This document shows, one piece after another, positions 39,027-48,404 of a DNA stretch of 64,000 nucleotides. This DNA is from Myxococcales bacterium (GTDB lineage Bacteria; Myxococcota_A; Polyangia; Polyangiales; JAFGIB01), in NCBI GenBank assembly GCA_029880325.1, contig JAOUOP010000028.1:36481-100480 (forward strand). The letters run 5' to 3'. Each line of letters begins with the position of its first letter. The stretch's first letter is position 1. Under the pieces are notes generated by a model that did not search any database, had not been told where the DNA came from, and was given only the letters and a program-made list of their open reading frames with translations. The position numbers and the translations under genes were made by a program.

Positions 39027-40232
39027 TCAGTCCGGCGAGTCTTCGACGAAGACGCCGCAGGGGAATTCGGCGTGCACCATGGATTCCGGGTTGGCCATGA
39101 AGTCGTCACAGGCCTGGCCCAGAAGCTCGATGGTGGTCGGCGTGCTCAGACGCCAGTCGGTGCCGCAGCCGAGGGGGCGGCCGTTGAGCGCCACCAGACC
39201 CATGCACTCGGAGCCGGCCTGCACGGTGCCGTTGAGCAAGATATTACAGCCGATGGCGCCGCCGACGATGGCCGAAAGCGTGCCCACCAGCTCGTCGCGA
39301 CTCTGGGGCGTGAACGGGGGCTGCCCGGTACCGCCCTCGACGGCCACCTGCTCCAGGTGCGCCTGCAGACCCTGGTCGCCGCCCGCCAGGCTGATGACGT
39401 AGGTGCGCACGCCCATGTTGCGGGCTGTGATGACCGCGTCCAGCACGCCCTGGGCCGCGGCCGGGTCGGCGATCGCGGAGCCGCCGCCGCAGAGGTTATT
39501 GGGCTGGCCGTCGGTGGCGAGGATGAGGATCTGGGGATGCTCATCGTCGTCGAGGACCGAGCCGGCGGCGCTGAGGATGCCGCTGGCCGGGTCGACCACG
39601 TGGTTCAGCGCCAGATGCGTCGGTGTGGAACCGCCAGGCTGCATCTGCGGGAGCGCTGCGTCGAGCGTGGCGTGATTGTTCAGGGCCGGGGGCGTGACCC
39701 ACAGGCCGGGGCAGTCGGAGCCGTTCATGGCCATGGCCACGGGTTGGCCGCCACCGCCGAATCCTCCGGCGAGGCTGCCCAGGGAGCCGTTGTAGACGAC
39801 CATGCCGAACTCGACGACCGGCTGTAGGCGCATGACCACGCCGTCCGGATCCATCAGGGCCGAACGCATGGCGGTCCAGCGCGCACCGCCACCACCCCCG
39901 AGGGGGTCGGCCATGCTGGTGGAACCGTCGAGCACCAGCGTGACGCGCGGCTCGGCGGTCGAGGTGTTGACGTTGGCCGAGGCACAGCTGGTGGGACCGC
40001 CCCCGCTGGCCACCACGTCGAGCAGCGGCGGATGGGAGTCGGCGTCCTGGTAGTCCGGGATGCCATCCATGTCGGTGTCGACGACGTGGCCGTACTGCTG
40101 TTCGGCAAAGTCGCTGTAGCCGTCTCCGTCCGTATCCTTGCCCGTGCCGACCGAAGGATTGTCGTCACCGCCACACGCAGCCAGCCCTAGCACCGCCAGG
40201 GCGGCGAGCAATCGTCTACCATCTAATCCCAT
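39027..40232 (-). CDS. VWA-domain lipoprotein with calcium-binding-type repeats
   Basis: About 400 residues. Signal with lipobox LAAC. Then DTDGDGYSDFAEQQ and DTDMDGIPDYQDAD, thrombospondin-type-3-like Asp loops, followed by a VWA domain with MIDAS DGSTSMAD and ATDGQPNN. Surface adhesion or complex assembly is likely; the ligand is unknown. ATG at 40232 has GGAG 8 nt upstream. Divergent from the repeat region. Confidence 0.82.
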   Translation of the reverse strand: MGLDGRRLLAALAVLGLAACGGDDNPSVGTGKDTDGDGYSDFAEQQYGHVVDTDMDGIPDYQDADSHPPLLDVVASGGGPTSCASANVNTSTAEPRVTLVLDGSTSMADPLGGGGGARWTAMRSALMDPDGVVMRLQPVVEFGMVVYNGSLGSLAGGFGGGGQPVAMAMNGSDCPGLWVTPPALNNHATLDAALPQMQPGGSTPTHLALNHVVDPASGILSAAGSVLDDDEHPQILILATDGQPNNLCGGGSAIADPAAAQGVLDAVITARNMGVRTYVISLAGGDQGLQAHLEQVAVEGGTGQPPFTPQSRDELVGTLSAIVGGAIGCNILLNGTVQAGSECMGLVALNGRPLGCGTDWRLSTPTTIELLGQACDDFMANPESMVHAEFPCGVFVEDSPD

Positions 40233-40457
40233 CACCACGACTCCGTCCCAGAACACCACGGCCGACAGCACCCGACTTCTCGGCCACTCTGCCGCCCCAT
40301 CGTGACACGGGTGGCAGAATCGGCAAACCCCCACAATTCATGCTCGAGCACTCGCTCGCCTTTGCGCGGGCGCGCGTCGTTGGCAGTGGGTGTAGGATTT
40401 TCGGGCACAAGCTGCGTGACGAGATCGCGCTGGGCTGCGTTTCCGGCACGGCTGGTG

Positions 40458-40790
40458 GAAACGTTCCTTGCGACATTTTCGGCAGCATTTTCGAGCAGGC
40501 CCGACGCCGGAGAAAACGTCCCGCCGGAGAAAACGTCCTGGCAGCTTTTCGGGCCGGCAGCTTTTCGGGCCGCCCTCGACGTGGAAAATGACCCGTATCT
40601 ATGTCCTGGCAGCTTCTCGAGCCGGCGGCGGCGGAGTGAACGCGCCCCGCGGAAAACGTCCTGGCAGCTTTTTGGGCGGCGTTTTGGGGGGCGTTTCGCT
40701 CCGGCAGCGGGGCAAAAATACGCTGGCAGCCCTTCGCCCGGCCCTTCGCCCGGCCCGACGGAAAACGTCCTGGCAGCTTTTGGGCGGCGT
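40458..40790. repeat. Dispersed-repeat cluster, about five copies (locus B)
   Basis: GAAAACGTCCTGGCAGCTTT occurs at 40529, 40652 and 40761 (last-base variation aside); a partial copy lies at 40511 and degenerate ones near 40602 and 40714. The copies are spaced unevenly (about 120 bp) and fall in different reading frames, so they are a DNA-level element. The last copy runs into the signal-peptide coding region of the FG-GAP lipoprotein. Confidence 0.85.
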
Positions 40791-41961
40791 GGTCGTGCTG
40801 GCGCTGGGAGGGTGCGCGGGCACCAGCGGCCGCACACCCGGCTCAGAAAGCCTCGATGGAGGCGGAGGCGACGATCGCCGGCTGTATCCGGTGCGGCAGG
40901 ACGCCGGGGCCGACGACTCCTACGGGCTGTCGCTCGTGCAGCTGCTGGACGTCGAGGGTCGCTCGACGTTGGCGGACGTGGACGGCGATGGCGTCGATGA
41001 ACTGGTGTGTTCGAGCGCCGCGGGCAGCGGGGGCTGTCTGTTCGGGCTCGGCAGCGACGGGACGCTCGGACCGCTCGAAGTTACCGGGGATCCCGGAGGG
41101 CCGCTGCGGATCGCGGTCGATGTGAACGGCGACGGGCGGGCGGATGTGGTGCGCGGAACGGCCGAGGGCGTTGCGACGCTCCTGGCCCGCGAAACAGGTG
41201 GCTTCGAGGCCCCGATCCTCTCGACGGGCCCCGTCACCGAACGGTTGCACGCGCTCGACTTGAACGCCGACGGGGCCCTGGACCTACTGGGATTGGGCGC
41301 CGAGCCCGAGCCGGCCGTGTTCTCCTACATGGGCGACGGTCGTGGTGGTTTCGCCCCCCAGGCCGTCTTCGAGCAGCTTGGCCAGCCCTATCCGGCACTC
41401 GCGGTCGGTGAGGTGACCGGCGATGGCCTAGACGATGTGCTGCTGCTGCACCTCGCCAAGTCCGGCCTGGAACTGTGGGTCCACCCCCACGACGGCAGCA
41501 GCGGCCTGATGCCGGAGCCCAGGCGTCACACCATCGCCGCCACCGTCGAGCTGCAATACCATCTCTCTATCGGCGATGTGAACGATGACGGCCTGGACGA
41601 TGTGCTGGTCTCCGGTGCGTTCCCCGGCGTCGCGGTCTTCACCCAGGGCCAGGACGGCTCGCTGCAGCGCGCCCCCGCAGTCGCGATCCTGGACCGGGTG
41701 ATGGTCACGGCGGTCGTCGACGCCAACGGCGACGGCGCGAGCGAGGTGGCGATCACCCAGCCCTCGGGCAACCTGCTGCGCATCTTCGCTTTCGACGAGG
41801 GCCGCTATCAGGAGCGCGCCCGCGTCGGCAGTGAGGGCAGCGGCGCGGCCCTGCCACAGCTGGCCACGGGCGACCTGGACGGAGACGGCTGCCCCGAGCT
41901 GGTCACCAGCCGCGTCGCCGGCACCTCGGTCTTCCGCGGCCTGTGCCGAGCGTCGCCGTGA
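40588..41961 (+). CDS. FG-GAP/VCBS-repeat lipoprotein (start uncertain)
   Basis: The mature part begins at the lipobox LALGGC (about 40800). Then beta-propeller repeats with Asp/Gly-rich loops: LADVDGDGVDELVC, AVDVNGDGRADVVRGT, DLNADGALDLLGLG, EVTGDGLDDVLLL, DVNDDGLDDVLVSG, VVDANGDGASEVAI and DLDGDGCPELVTS. It is anchored outside the cell. The nearest ATG upstream gives a signal sequence of about 75 residues, far too long; TTG at 40684 is also possible. The sequence before the lipobox is built of the dispersed repeat, so the normal start may have been disturbed. Confidence 0.75.
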   Translation: MTRIYVLAASRAGGGGVNAPRGKRPGSFLGGVLGGVSLRQRGKNTLAALRPALRPARRKTSWQLLGGVVVLALGGCAGTSGRTPGSESLDGGGGDDRRLYPVRQDAGADDSYGLSLVQLLDVEGRSTLADVDGDGVDELVCSSAAGSGGCLFGLGSDGTLGPLEVTGDPGGPLRIAVDVNGDGRADVVRGTAEGVATLLARETGGFEAPILSTGPVTERLHALDLNADGALDLLGLGAEPEPAVFSYMGDGRGGFAPQAVFEQLGQPYPALAVGEVTGDGLDDVLLLHLAKSGLELWVHPHDGSSGLMPEPRRHTIAATVELQYHLSIGDVNDDGLDDVLVSGAFPGVAVFTQGQDGSLQRAPAVAILDRVMVTAVVDANGDGASEVAITQPSGNLLRIFAFDEGRYQERARVGSEGSGAALPQLATGDLDGDGCPELVTSRVAGTSVFRGLCRASP

Positions 41962-41971
41962 AAGAGCCCGC

Positions 41972-43459
41972 TCAGGGTTGTGCGGCCAACTGCTGCTCGA
42001 GGAATTCGAGCAGGCGCAGCCGCGTCGGGGCCGTCAACTGCCGCGCCTCCCGCGGCGGCATCACCGCCGGGTCATCTGCGGGCAGCTGAATGCGCTCGAT
42101 GGCGCGCGCGAGCGTGGACCGGTCGACGCGCGCGAGGTCCACGTCAAAGCGCGCGCGCGATAGCGTCGGGTCCAGGCGCGCGTTGTGGCAGCTGGCGCAG
42201 GCCTGCAGCAGCGCTTCGACGCCGCCCGCGTCGGGCTCGACTTCGAGTCCGATTTCGGCGCGCAACTGGGGGTCGTCGGGAAAGACCTCACGCGGGCTGA
42301 TCAAGGCTTCGGTCGCAATCTCGCCGGCTAGCATCGCGCGATAACTTTCGGCAAATCGCTTCAATCCGTCCACGTGGGTCACTCGCTCGTGGCGAAAAGG
42401 CGGGGCCGGCAGCTGCCCCTGGCGGAAGGCGTCGTAGATGCCTGCCCAGGTCGGGCTCACATGGGCTGGGCCGCTTTCGCTGGGCAATCCCGTGGCACTG
42501 TCGATCTCGCCGGTCTCGAAGCCGACCACCGCGCTCGGAAAGAGCAGCGGCTGGGGCCCCTGCAGGCCCGCGCGCTCAAGCAGTCCCACCAGGTTCTCCA
42601 TGCGGTCGGGGTTGTGCACTCCGCCCGGACTGAGTCCGCCGATCGCCTCCACGACGCCGGTATGCGGCTCGAGGTGGGCCTGCCGATAGTCCTCGATCAG
42701 CGGCGAACGCTCGCGAAACCAGTGCATCCAGGGTACCTCCAGCTCGCGCATCAAGAGCACCGGTCCCGGCATCCCCGCGCTGCCGCCGTGGCAACGCCGG
42801 CAATCGGAAGGCGTGTTCTTCAGGTCCTCGTCGTCCCGGATGCGCAGTTCGAGCCACCCCTCTTCGATGGCAGGGCCGAAGAGGTCGCCGGCGCTGCAGC
42901 CCTCGGCCTCGCCGTTACAGCGCTGCTCGAACTCGACCAGGTAGAGGTTCATGCGCTCGGTCGTGGGGTCGAGCGCCAGCAGCTCGACGCGTTGTTGACC
43001 GCGAGTGAAAGCGATCACGACCAGCGAAGCATCGAGTTCAAAGCCCGGCATGCGCAGCACGCGCGGATTGGCCGCCGACACCAAATGGCCGCCGAGGGCG
43101 GTGGAGTGACCTATCAGCAGGCCGTCGTCGGGGCGCAGACCCAGCTGGGCGGCGAAGTCCTCGAGTCCCGCGATCTCGGGAGCGGTTTCGCCGCAGAAGA
43201 GCCGGGCCACCCGGTCTGCGGCCTGGCGCCCGCACAGGACCGGCAGCGAGCGCCCCAAGGGCGCCGTGACGCCCGCATCGGGCTGAGCCGTGTCACCCCA
43301 CAGCCCTCCAGGGTCCGAGCAGCCGGCCAGCACAAGAAGCGCCAGGCACAGCCACCCGGCGCGGACTTCGGACTGCCGTGCAAGACTCACCAAAGCTTCA
43401 CGCCTCGCGCTCGGGCGACGAGCGGCTCGATGGGGATTCGAGGTGGCGCCGATTCCCAT
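41972..43459 (-). CDS. Diheme c-type cytochrome lipoprotein
   Basis: Up to 495 residues; lipobox VLAGC at about residue 46. Two CxxCH haem-c motifs, CRRCHGG and CASCHNA, lie about 180 residues apart. Other parts (MHWFRERSPLIEDYRQ, HERVTHVDGLKRF) are uncharacterised. It is probably an outer-membrane or periplasmic electron carrier or peroxidase-like protein. The start is ambiguous: a GTG at about 43394 would give a more normal signal peptide. Its stop is 10 bp from the convergent FG-GAP gene. Confidence 0.78.
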   Translation of the reverse strand: MGIGATSNPHRAARRPSARREALVSLARQSEVRAGWLCLALLVLAGCSDPGGLWGDTAQPDAGVTAPLGRSLPVLCGRQAADRVARLFCGETAPEIAGLEDFAAQLGLRPDDGLLIGHSTALGGHLVSAANPRVLRMPGFELDASLVVIAFTRGQQRVELLALDPTTERMNLYLVEFEQRCNGEAEGCSAGDLFGPAIEEGWLELRIRDDEDLKNTPSDCRRCHGGSAGMPGPVLLMRELEVPWMHWFRERSPLIEDYRQAHLEPHTGVVEAIGGLSPGGVHNPDRMENLVGLLERAGLQGPQPLLFPSAVVGFETGEIDSATGLPSESGPAHVSPTWAGIYDAFRQGQLPAPPFRHERVTHVDGLKRFAESYRAMLAGEIATEALISPREVFPDDPQLRAEIGLEVEPDAGGVEALLQACASCHNARLDPTLSRARFDVDLARVDRSTLARAIERIQLPADDPAVMPPREARQLTAPTRLRLLEFLEQQLAAQP

Positions 43460-43543
43460 CGCATCATCAGCACCATAGGCCTACCTTACCCCCCATGGGC
43501 GCACTACGGTAGCGGCTCGCGAGCGACCAGGAAGCAGGAAGCC

Positions 43544-43942
43544 ATGCAATCAAGGCGCGATCTCGGATTGTTGATGCTGCGGGTGGGAATCGGCGGCATG
43601 TTCATCGCCCATGGCTTGCCCAAGCTCCTGGCTGGCCCGGAAAAATGGCTGAAGCTGGGTAAGACCATGGAGCACCTGGGCGTCGACTTTGCTCCCACAT
43701 ATTTCGGACTCGCCGCGGCCGTGTCTGAGAGCCTCGGAGGGCTGTGCCTGGCGTTGGGGATCGCCACGCGACCTGCCCTCGCGTTGCTGGTGGTGACGAT
43801 GTTGGTCGCCGGCACCCAGCACCTGCTGCGCGGTGACGGCTTCGGACGCTCGTCCCACGCGTTGGAGTCGGCGATCCTCTTCGCCTCGCTCATGCTGATC
43901 GGCCCCGGCAAGTACCGACTGGGCAAGGGGCCCTGGACGTGA
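43544..43942 (+). CDS. DoxX-family membrane protein
   Basis: 133 residues with four hydrophobic helices (LGLLMLRVGIGGMFIAHGLPKLL, LALGIATRPALALLVVTMLV-type). The conserved HGLPKL near the start and the GRSSHALE segment fit DoxX. The family is linked to membrane redox and quinone functions. AGGAAG precedes the ATG. The real start is 43544; the long frame upstream is not coding. Confidence 0.88.
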   Translation: MQSRRDLGLLMLRVGIGGMFIAHGLPKLLAGPEKWLKLGKTMEHLGVDFAPTYFGLAAAVSESLGGLCLALGIATRPALALLVVTMLVAGTQHLLRGDGFGRSSHALESAILFASLMLIGPGKYRLGKGPWT

Positions 43943-43969
43943 GCGCACGCCCCCCCGGGCATCACGTGC

Positions 43970-44050
43970 CGCCCCTGGGGCCCAACTCCCGCCTGGTGCG
44001 CCGCATGCTTGCCGTGTAAACTGCCAAGTTGCGGGGAGGCCCCAGGGGCG
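43970..44050. other. Large stem-loop, 13-bp perfect inverted repeat
   Basis: CGCCCCTGGGGCC (43970-43982) and GGCCCCAGGGGCG (44038-44050) are exact complements, with CTCCCGC / GCGGGGAG just inside after a small bulge. The loop also contains the GCATGC palindrome and CTTG/CAAG. It lies between doxX and a TPR gene on the plus strand. It might be a terminator, attenuator or RNA; no T tract follows. Confidence 0.55.
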
Positions 44051-44163
44051 AGACTCCGGAGCCCATCCGCGGGTGCTCAACACCGAGGGTCCGTCAGCCT
44101 TCGGCATCGCATCGCGGTCGCAACTGCTGCGACCCTGCTCGCGAGGAGGCGTTCGGTTCCGCC

Positions 44164-45084
44164 ATGGACACATTGCCAGCTTCGTTTACGGGCACGCAGC
44201 TAGCGCGCCGGTTTTTTTCGCTCCTGGTGCCTCTGCTCACCTGCATCGCCCTGACGCCCGCGCCTGCCGCGGCCCAGCAGGGCTCCGACGCCGCGCCCGC
44301 CGAAGCCCCTTCGGCTGCGTCAGGTAACGCCGAAGAGCTGGCCCGCCAGCACTTCACTCTCGGTCGAGCCCAGTATCAAAGCGGGGCGTTCCTGGAGTCG
44401 GCGAAGAACTTCGAACGCGCCTACGAGTACTCCAAGCGTGAGGTGCTCTGGTACAATATCTACCTCGCCTACCGCGATGCCGGCGACAATCGCGAGGCCA
44501 GCGTCGCCCTGCGCCACTACCTCGAGGGCGTGGACAAGATCGAAAACCGCCCGCAGCTCGAAGCCCGGCTCAACAGCCTCGAACGCCTGGTCGCCAAGGA
44601 AGAAGCGCGCGAACAGGAGCAGCGCGACCGCGAGGCCGCAGCGACGCAGGCCGGGGCAGGCGCCGAACCCGCCGAAGTAGCCCCCTCCGAACAACCCGCC
44701 GTCGACGCGGCCATCGAAGCGAACGCCGAGCCCGTCGAGGAGCCCTCCCGCCTGCCCGCCTACATCCTGATGGGTGCCGGCGGCGCTTTGATCATCGGCG
44801 GCATCGTGACCGGTGCCATGTCGTCGTCGAAGCTGGGAAAACTCGAAGACAGTTGCACGAACGATGTCTGCGATCCCGAGCTCGAAAGCATCAAAGAAGA
44901 CGGCCAGACCCTGGCGCTGGTGGCGGATGTGCTGATGCTGGCAGGCGTCGCAGCCGGTGCCGTCGGAGGCACGCTGCTGTTTTTGAGTCTTTCGGAGCAG
45001 CCTTCGGCCTCCGATACCGCCGTCGGTGCGAGCCTCGGCTGCGGGGTTGATGGGTGCAATGCACGCGTGAGGGTGGCGTTTTGA
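44164..45084 (+). CDS. TPR-domain protein with C-terminal membrane helices
   Basis: 306 residues. A signal-like start (LARRFFSLLVPLLTCIAL... PAPAAAQQ) is followed by three TPR-like helices (HFTLGRAQYQSGAFLESAKN, YNIYLAYRDAGDNREASVAL), an Ala/Glu linker and two hydrophobic segments (YILMGAGGALIIGGIVTGA, ADVLMLAGVAAGAVGGTLLFL). This is common in myxobacterial envelope proteins. Its stop overlaps the start of the EGF lipoprotein by one base (TGATG), so they are co-translated. Confidence 0.72.
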   Translation: MDTLPASFTGTQLARRFFSLLVPLLTCIALTPAPAAAQQGSDAAPAEAPSAASGNAEELARQHFTLGRAQYQSGAFLESAKNFERAYEYSKREVLWYNIYLAYRDAGDNREASVALRHYLEGVDKIENRPQLEARLNSLERLVAKEEAREQEQRDREAAATQAGAGAEPAEVAPSEQPAVDAAIEANAEPVEEPSRLPAYILMGAGGALIIGGIVTGAMSSSKLGKLEDSCTNDVCDPELESIKEDGQTLALVADVLMLAGVAAGAVGGTLLFLSLSEQPSASDTAVGASLGCGVDGCNARVRVAF

Positions 45085-48000
45085 TGCGAGCCGTTCAGAT
45101 CTTCGGGCTGTGTGTGCTGGGCGCCGTACTCAGCGCCTGCTCCTTCATCAACGACTTCGACCGCTTCGAGTTCGAGGCCACCGAGGACGGTGGTTCCGGC
45201 AATCCGAACCAGGGTGGTAGCGGCGGCGGTGGCGGCAGCGGTGGCAGCGGTGGCAGCGGTGGCGCAGCCCCCGAACCGGACGCCGGTTCCGACGCCGACG
45301 TCAGCACGCCCGCCGACGGTGGTGGCGGGACGATGGACAGCGGCGGCGGTGACACGGGCGACGCCTCGGTCGACTCCGGCAGCGTCGGCGACCCGCTGTG
45401 TGACGCCGCCAACTGCGACGAGGTCGCCAGTTGTGACTCGAGCTCGGGCACAGCGAAGTGCACCTGCCCCCAGGGCTACTACGACTTCAACGCCGACGGC
45501 TCCGAGTGCGTGGACCTCGACGAGTGCAAGGCCGGCGTCCACAACTGCGACGACGACGCCACGTGCGAAAACACCCAGGGTGGCTTCGAGTGCAACTGCA
45601 ACGCGGGCTTCATCTGGGATGCCAGCGCCTCCGACTGCGTGGACGGTTGTCTGGTGCTCCTGTCCACCACCTGCGACCCCGTCGTGGGCCTGTGTATCAA
45701 GCCTTCGGGTGACGCCGTCTGTCGCTGCCCGGCCGGCTACGTGGACGTCAACGGCGACGGTACGCTGTGCGAAGCTGCACCGGCCTGCCTCGACCGGGGC
45801 TGCGACCCGCTGGCCGAATGCGATCCCGAAGCGGCCTCCCCGGAGTGCATCTGCCCTGCCGGCTTCACCGGTGATGGAACCGCGTGCGATGACGTCGACG
45901 AGTGCACCGAGGGCACCGACGACTGCCACGTTCAGGCCAGCTGCACCAATACCGAGGGCGGCTACGTCTGCACCTGCAATGATGGCTACGACGGCGACGG
46001 AGTCACCTGTGCCGATGTGGACGAGTGCACCGCAGGCACCGACGGCTGCTCGGACAACGCCACATGCGGGAACACCGTCGGCTCCTATGACTGCAGCTGC
46101 AAAGACGGCTTCAGCGGCGACGGCTTCGGCTGCACCGACGACGACGAATGCGAGCTGGGCACCGCCGACTGCTCGTCAAACGCCAACTGCACCAACGAGC
46201 CGGGTGGCTACAGCTGCAAATGCAAGAGCGGTTACGAAGGCAACGGAACCACCTGTTCCGATGTCGACGAATGCACCGCGGGCACCGCTGACTGCGTCAC
46301 GGGCGAGAAGTGCACCAATACCCCGGGCTCATTCACCTGCGGATGCGACGCCGGCTACAAGAAAAACGCCTCGGGTAGTTGCGTCGACGTCAACGAATGC
46401 ACCGAGAACCTGGACAACTGCAGCACCAGCGCCACCTGCACCAACAGCGCGGGCGGCTTTGACTGCAAATGCAACGGCGGCTACGAGGGCGACGGCGTCG
46501 AGTGCGTCGACATCAATGAGTGCACTACGGACGCCCATGACTGCAGCGCCAACGGCAACTGCACCAATACCGCCGGCGGCTTCACGTGCACCTGCAAGAC
46601 CGGCTACGAAGGTAACGGCAAGACCTGCACCGACATCGACGAGTGCACCAAGGGCACCGACAACTGCCACGATACGCGGGCCAACTGCATCGACACCGAC
46701 GGTTCGTTCAAGTGCAATTGCAAAACGGGCTACGAAGGCGACGGCGTCACCTGCACCAACATCAATGAGTGCGCATTGGGCAAAGACGACTGCGACACCA
46801 TGCCCGACGCCTGCGTCGACAGCGTCGGCAGCTACAGCTGCAAGTGTCCCGGCGGCTATACCGGCGAAGGCGTTGGTGCGGACGGTTGCGTCGACATCGA
46901 CGAGTGCAAGTTGAACACCGACAACTGCGACGATGCGCCCGACGCCTGCATCAACAGGCCGGGCAGCTTCGTCTGCGAGTGCCCTGCCCCCTCGAGCGGC
47001 GATGGCATCGGCCCCTTTGGCTGCTGCACGGCGGATGCCTTCACCGACCTCACCCGACCCAGCGATGGCCTGGACAACGAATGCGACGGCCTGTGGGACC
47101 GTCCGGTGATCAACTGGGAGAAAACCTTTCCCTCCCGCGGCGGCGCCAGCTCGGCGGCCGACGTTGCCATCTACGTGGAGCCGACCGTGATCGCCGGCGG
47201 CACGCTCTACTGCCGCAGCTACAAGCGCAGTGGCACAGCGCCAACCTGGAGCACCTGCCCCAACCCGATCGTGAACACGGCCAACTCGGGCTCGGCGGCG
47301 AATGACGGCGCCTGGCGCACCGACTTCCGCTGGCGCTACGACGACGGCCGCATCGGCCATTCCATCAGCTTCGACTACTACATCCACCACTCGCTGCACC
47401 TGGCACCACGCTGTCCCGAACTCGCCGCCACCGACGAAGCGATCTTCGAAGCGGCACAGAAACACCTCGATGCAAGCCTCAGCGGCAGCTACAAAGACCC
47501 CGGGCCGTTCGCCATCGGCGAAAACACCTTCCTGGCCAATCCCTTCGTCGTCGTGGGCTACCGGCCGGTTGTCGACGGTTCCTTCTGGCTCATGCGCAAG
47601 GAGGTCCCACACGTGGCCAACAATGACTACATGGCGGAGATGTGGTCTTTGCGCAAGCGCTTCGTAGCCAGCCCCGACGGCCGCTACGTCCTGCTGCGCC
47701 GCACCTATGTGGCCAAGCGCAAGTACAGCACCGAGGGTGTCAAGAGCTGCAAGGTCGCGCGCTTTGAGCAGAGCGTGTCGAACTTCCGGCCGCCGCCGAA
47801 CGCGACCACGGGCTTCGGCTACTACTACGGCGACCTCTACGACTGCGACGCTGTCGTCGTCAATCGCGCCGGCGCGGGCGTGTGCATCAACGCCCCCACA
47901 GCCGCCCCCGCGGTCTTCCCGCTGCATTACGAGTACGCCATGACCTTGCCGGGCTACGGCAACTCGAACAAGTACATGTGGCGAGCGCTGATCGACGAGC

Positions 48001-48152
48001 GCGGCTGGCATGGCGTCTTCAAAGCCTTCGATTTCCCGAACCCGCCGGTGCCGGGCTACCGCAACTTCTCGGAAAAGTGCGCCACCGCGGGCTGCAACTC
48101 GGGCTACCCCTACATGGAGTACTTGCCCGACATGGCGATTCTGCGGCCTTGA
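45084..48152 (+). CDS. Lipoprotein with 13 EGF-like repeats and a unique C-terminal domain
   Basis: 1022 residues. Lipobox LSAC, then a Gly/Ser/Asp-rich stalk to about residue 100. Thirteen EGF-like modules follow, most with the calcium-binding D-x-D/N-E-C consensus (DVDECTAGTDGC, DINECTTDAHDC) and a six-Cys pattern. The last ~370 residues form a separate domain with no motif recognised, but rich in Tyr/Trp and paired Cys (TLYCRSYKRSG, YGDLYDCDAVVVNRA). A long surface fibre anchored to the outer membrane seems likely. Coupled to the TPR gene upstream. The reverse transcriptase gene follows after 252 bp. Confidence 0.85.
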   Translation: MRAVQIFGLCVLGAVLSACSFINDFDRFEFEATEDGGSGNPNQGGSGGGGGSGGSGGSGGAAPEPDAGSDADVSTPADGGGGTMDSGGGDTGDASVDSGSVGDPLCDAANCDEVASCDSSSGTAKCTCPQGYYDFNADGSECVDLDECKAGVHNCDDDATCENTQGGFECNCNAGFIWDASASDCVDGCLVLLSTTCDPVVGLCIKPSGDAVCRCPAGYVDVNGDGTLCEAAPACLDRGCDPLAECDPEAASPECICPAGFTGDGTACDDVDECTEGTDDCHVQASCTNTEGGYVCTCNDGYDGDGVTCADVDECTAGTDGCSDNATCGNTVGSYDCSCKDGFSGDGFGCTDDDECELGTADCSSNANCTNEPGGYSCKCKSGYEGNGTTCSDVDECTAGTADCVTGEKCTNTPGSFTCGCDAGYKKNASGSCVDVNECTENLDNCSTSATCTNSAGGFDCKCNGGYEGDGVECVDINECTTDAHDCSANGNCTNTAGGFTCTCKTGYEGNGKTCTDIDECTKGTDNCHDTRANCIDTDGSFKCNCKTGYEGDGVTCTNINECALGKDDCDTMPDACVDSVGSYSCKCPGGYTGEGVGADGCVDIDECKLNTDNCDDAPDACINRPGSFVCECPAPSSGDGIGPFGCCTADAFTDLTRPSDGLDNECDGLWDRPVINWEKTFPSRGGASSAADVAIYVEPTVIAGGTLYCRSYKRSGTAPTWSTCPNPIVNTANSGSAANDGAWRTDFRWRYDDGRIGHSISFDYYIHHSLHLAPRCPELAATDEAIFEAAQKHLDASLSGSYKDPGPFAIGENTFLANPFVVVGYRPVVDGSFWLMRKEVPHVANNDYMAEMWSLRKRFVASPDGRYVLLRRTYVAKRKYSTEGVKSCKVARFEQSVSNFRPPPNATTGFGYYYGDLYDCDAVVVNRAGAGVCINAPTAAPAVFPLHYEYAMTLPGYGNSNKYMWRALIDERGWHGVFKAFDFPNPPVPGYRNFSEKCATAGCNSGYPYMEYLPDMAILRP

Positions 48153-48404
48153 AGACACGCCGGGATTTGGCAGGCGGGCCGCCCTGGTGCACACTGCCTG
48201 TCGTGCTCGCCCGGCCCCCGGCCCGTGCGGCGCGCGAGCGACGCATGACAATGCCGAAGGCCAGAGATCGCGGTCTTGGCCTCGGATCCCGCGGTACCTT
48301 TCATCTGATGGTGCGGTTCTACGACTCCGGGCGGCAGGCGAGCACGTCCGTTCCGCCGCCGGCGGCCACTGCTTGCCTGAGTCATCCGGGCTGAACACAC
48401 GCCG
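48153..48404. ncRNA. Structured leader before the reverse transcriptase (candidate ncRNA)
   Basis: 252 bp without a supported gene. A stem-loop with one bulge at 48254-48285 pairs CCG-AGGCCA with TGGCCTCGG; a perfect 12-bp palindrome GCCGCCGGCGGC lies at 48355-48366. A structured RNA or template for the RT could start here, as in retrons, but no retron-specific motif was found. The ncRNA nature is inference. Confidence 0.3.
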
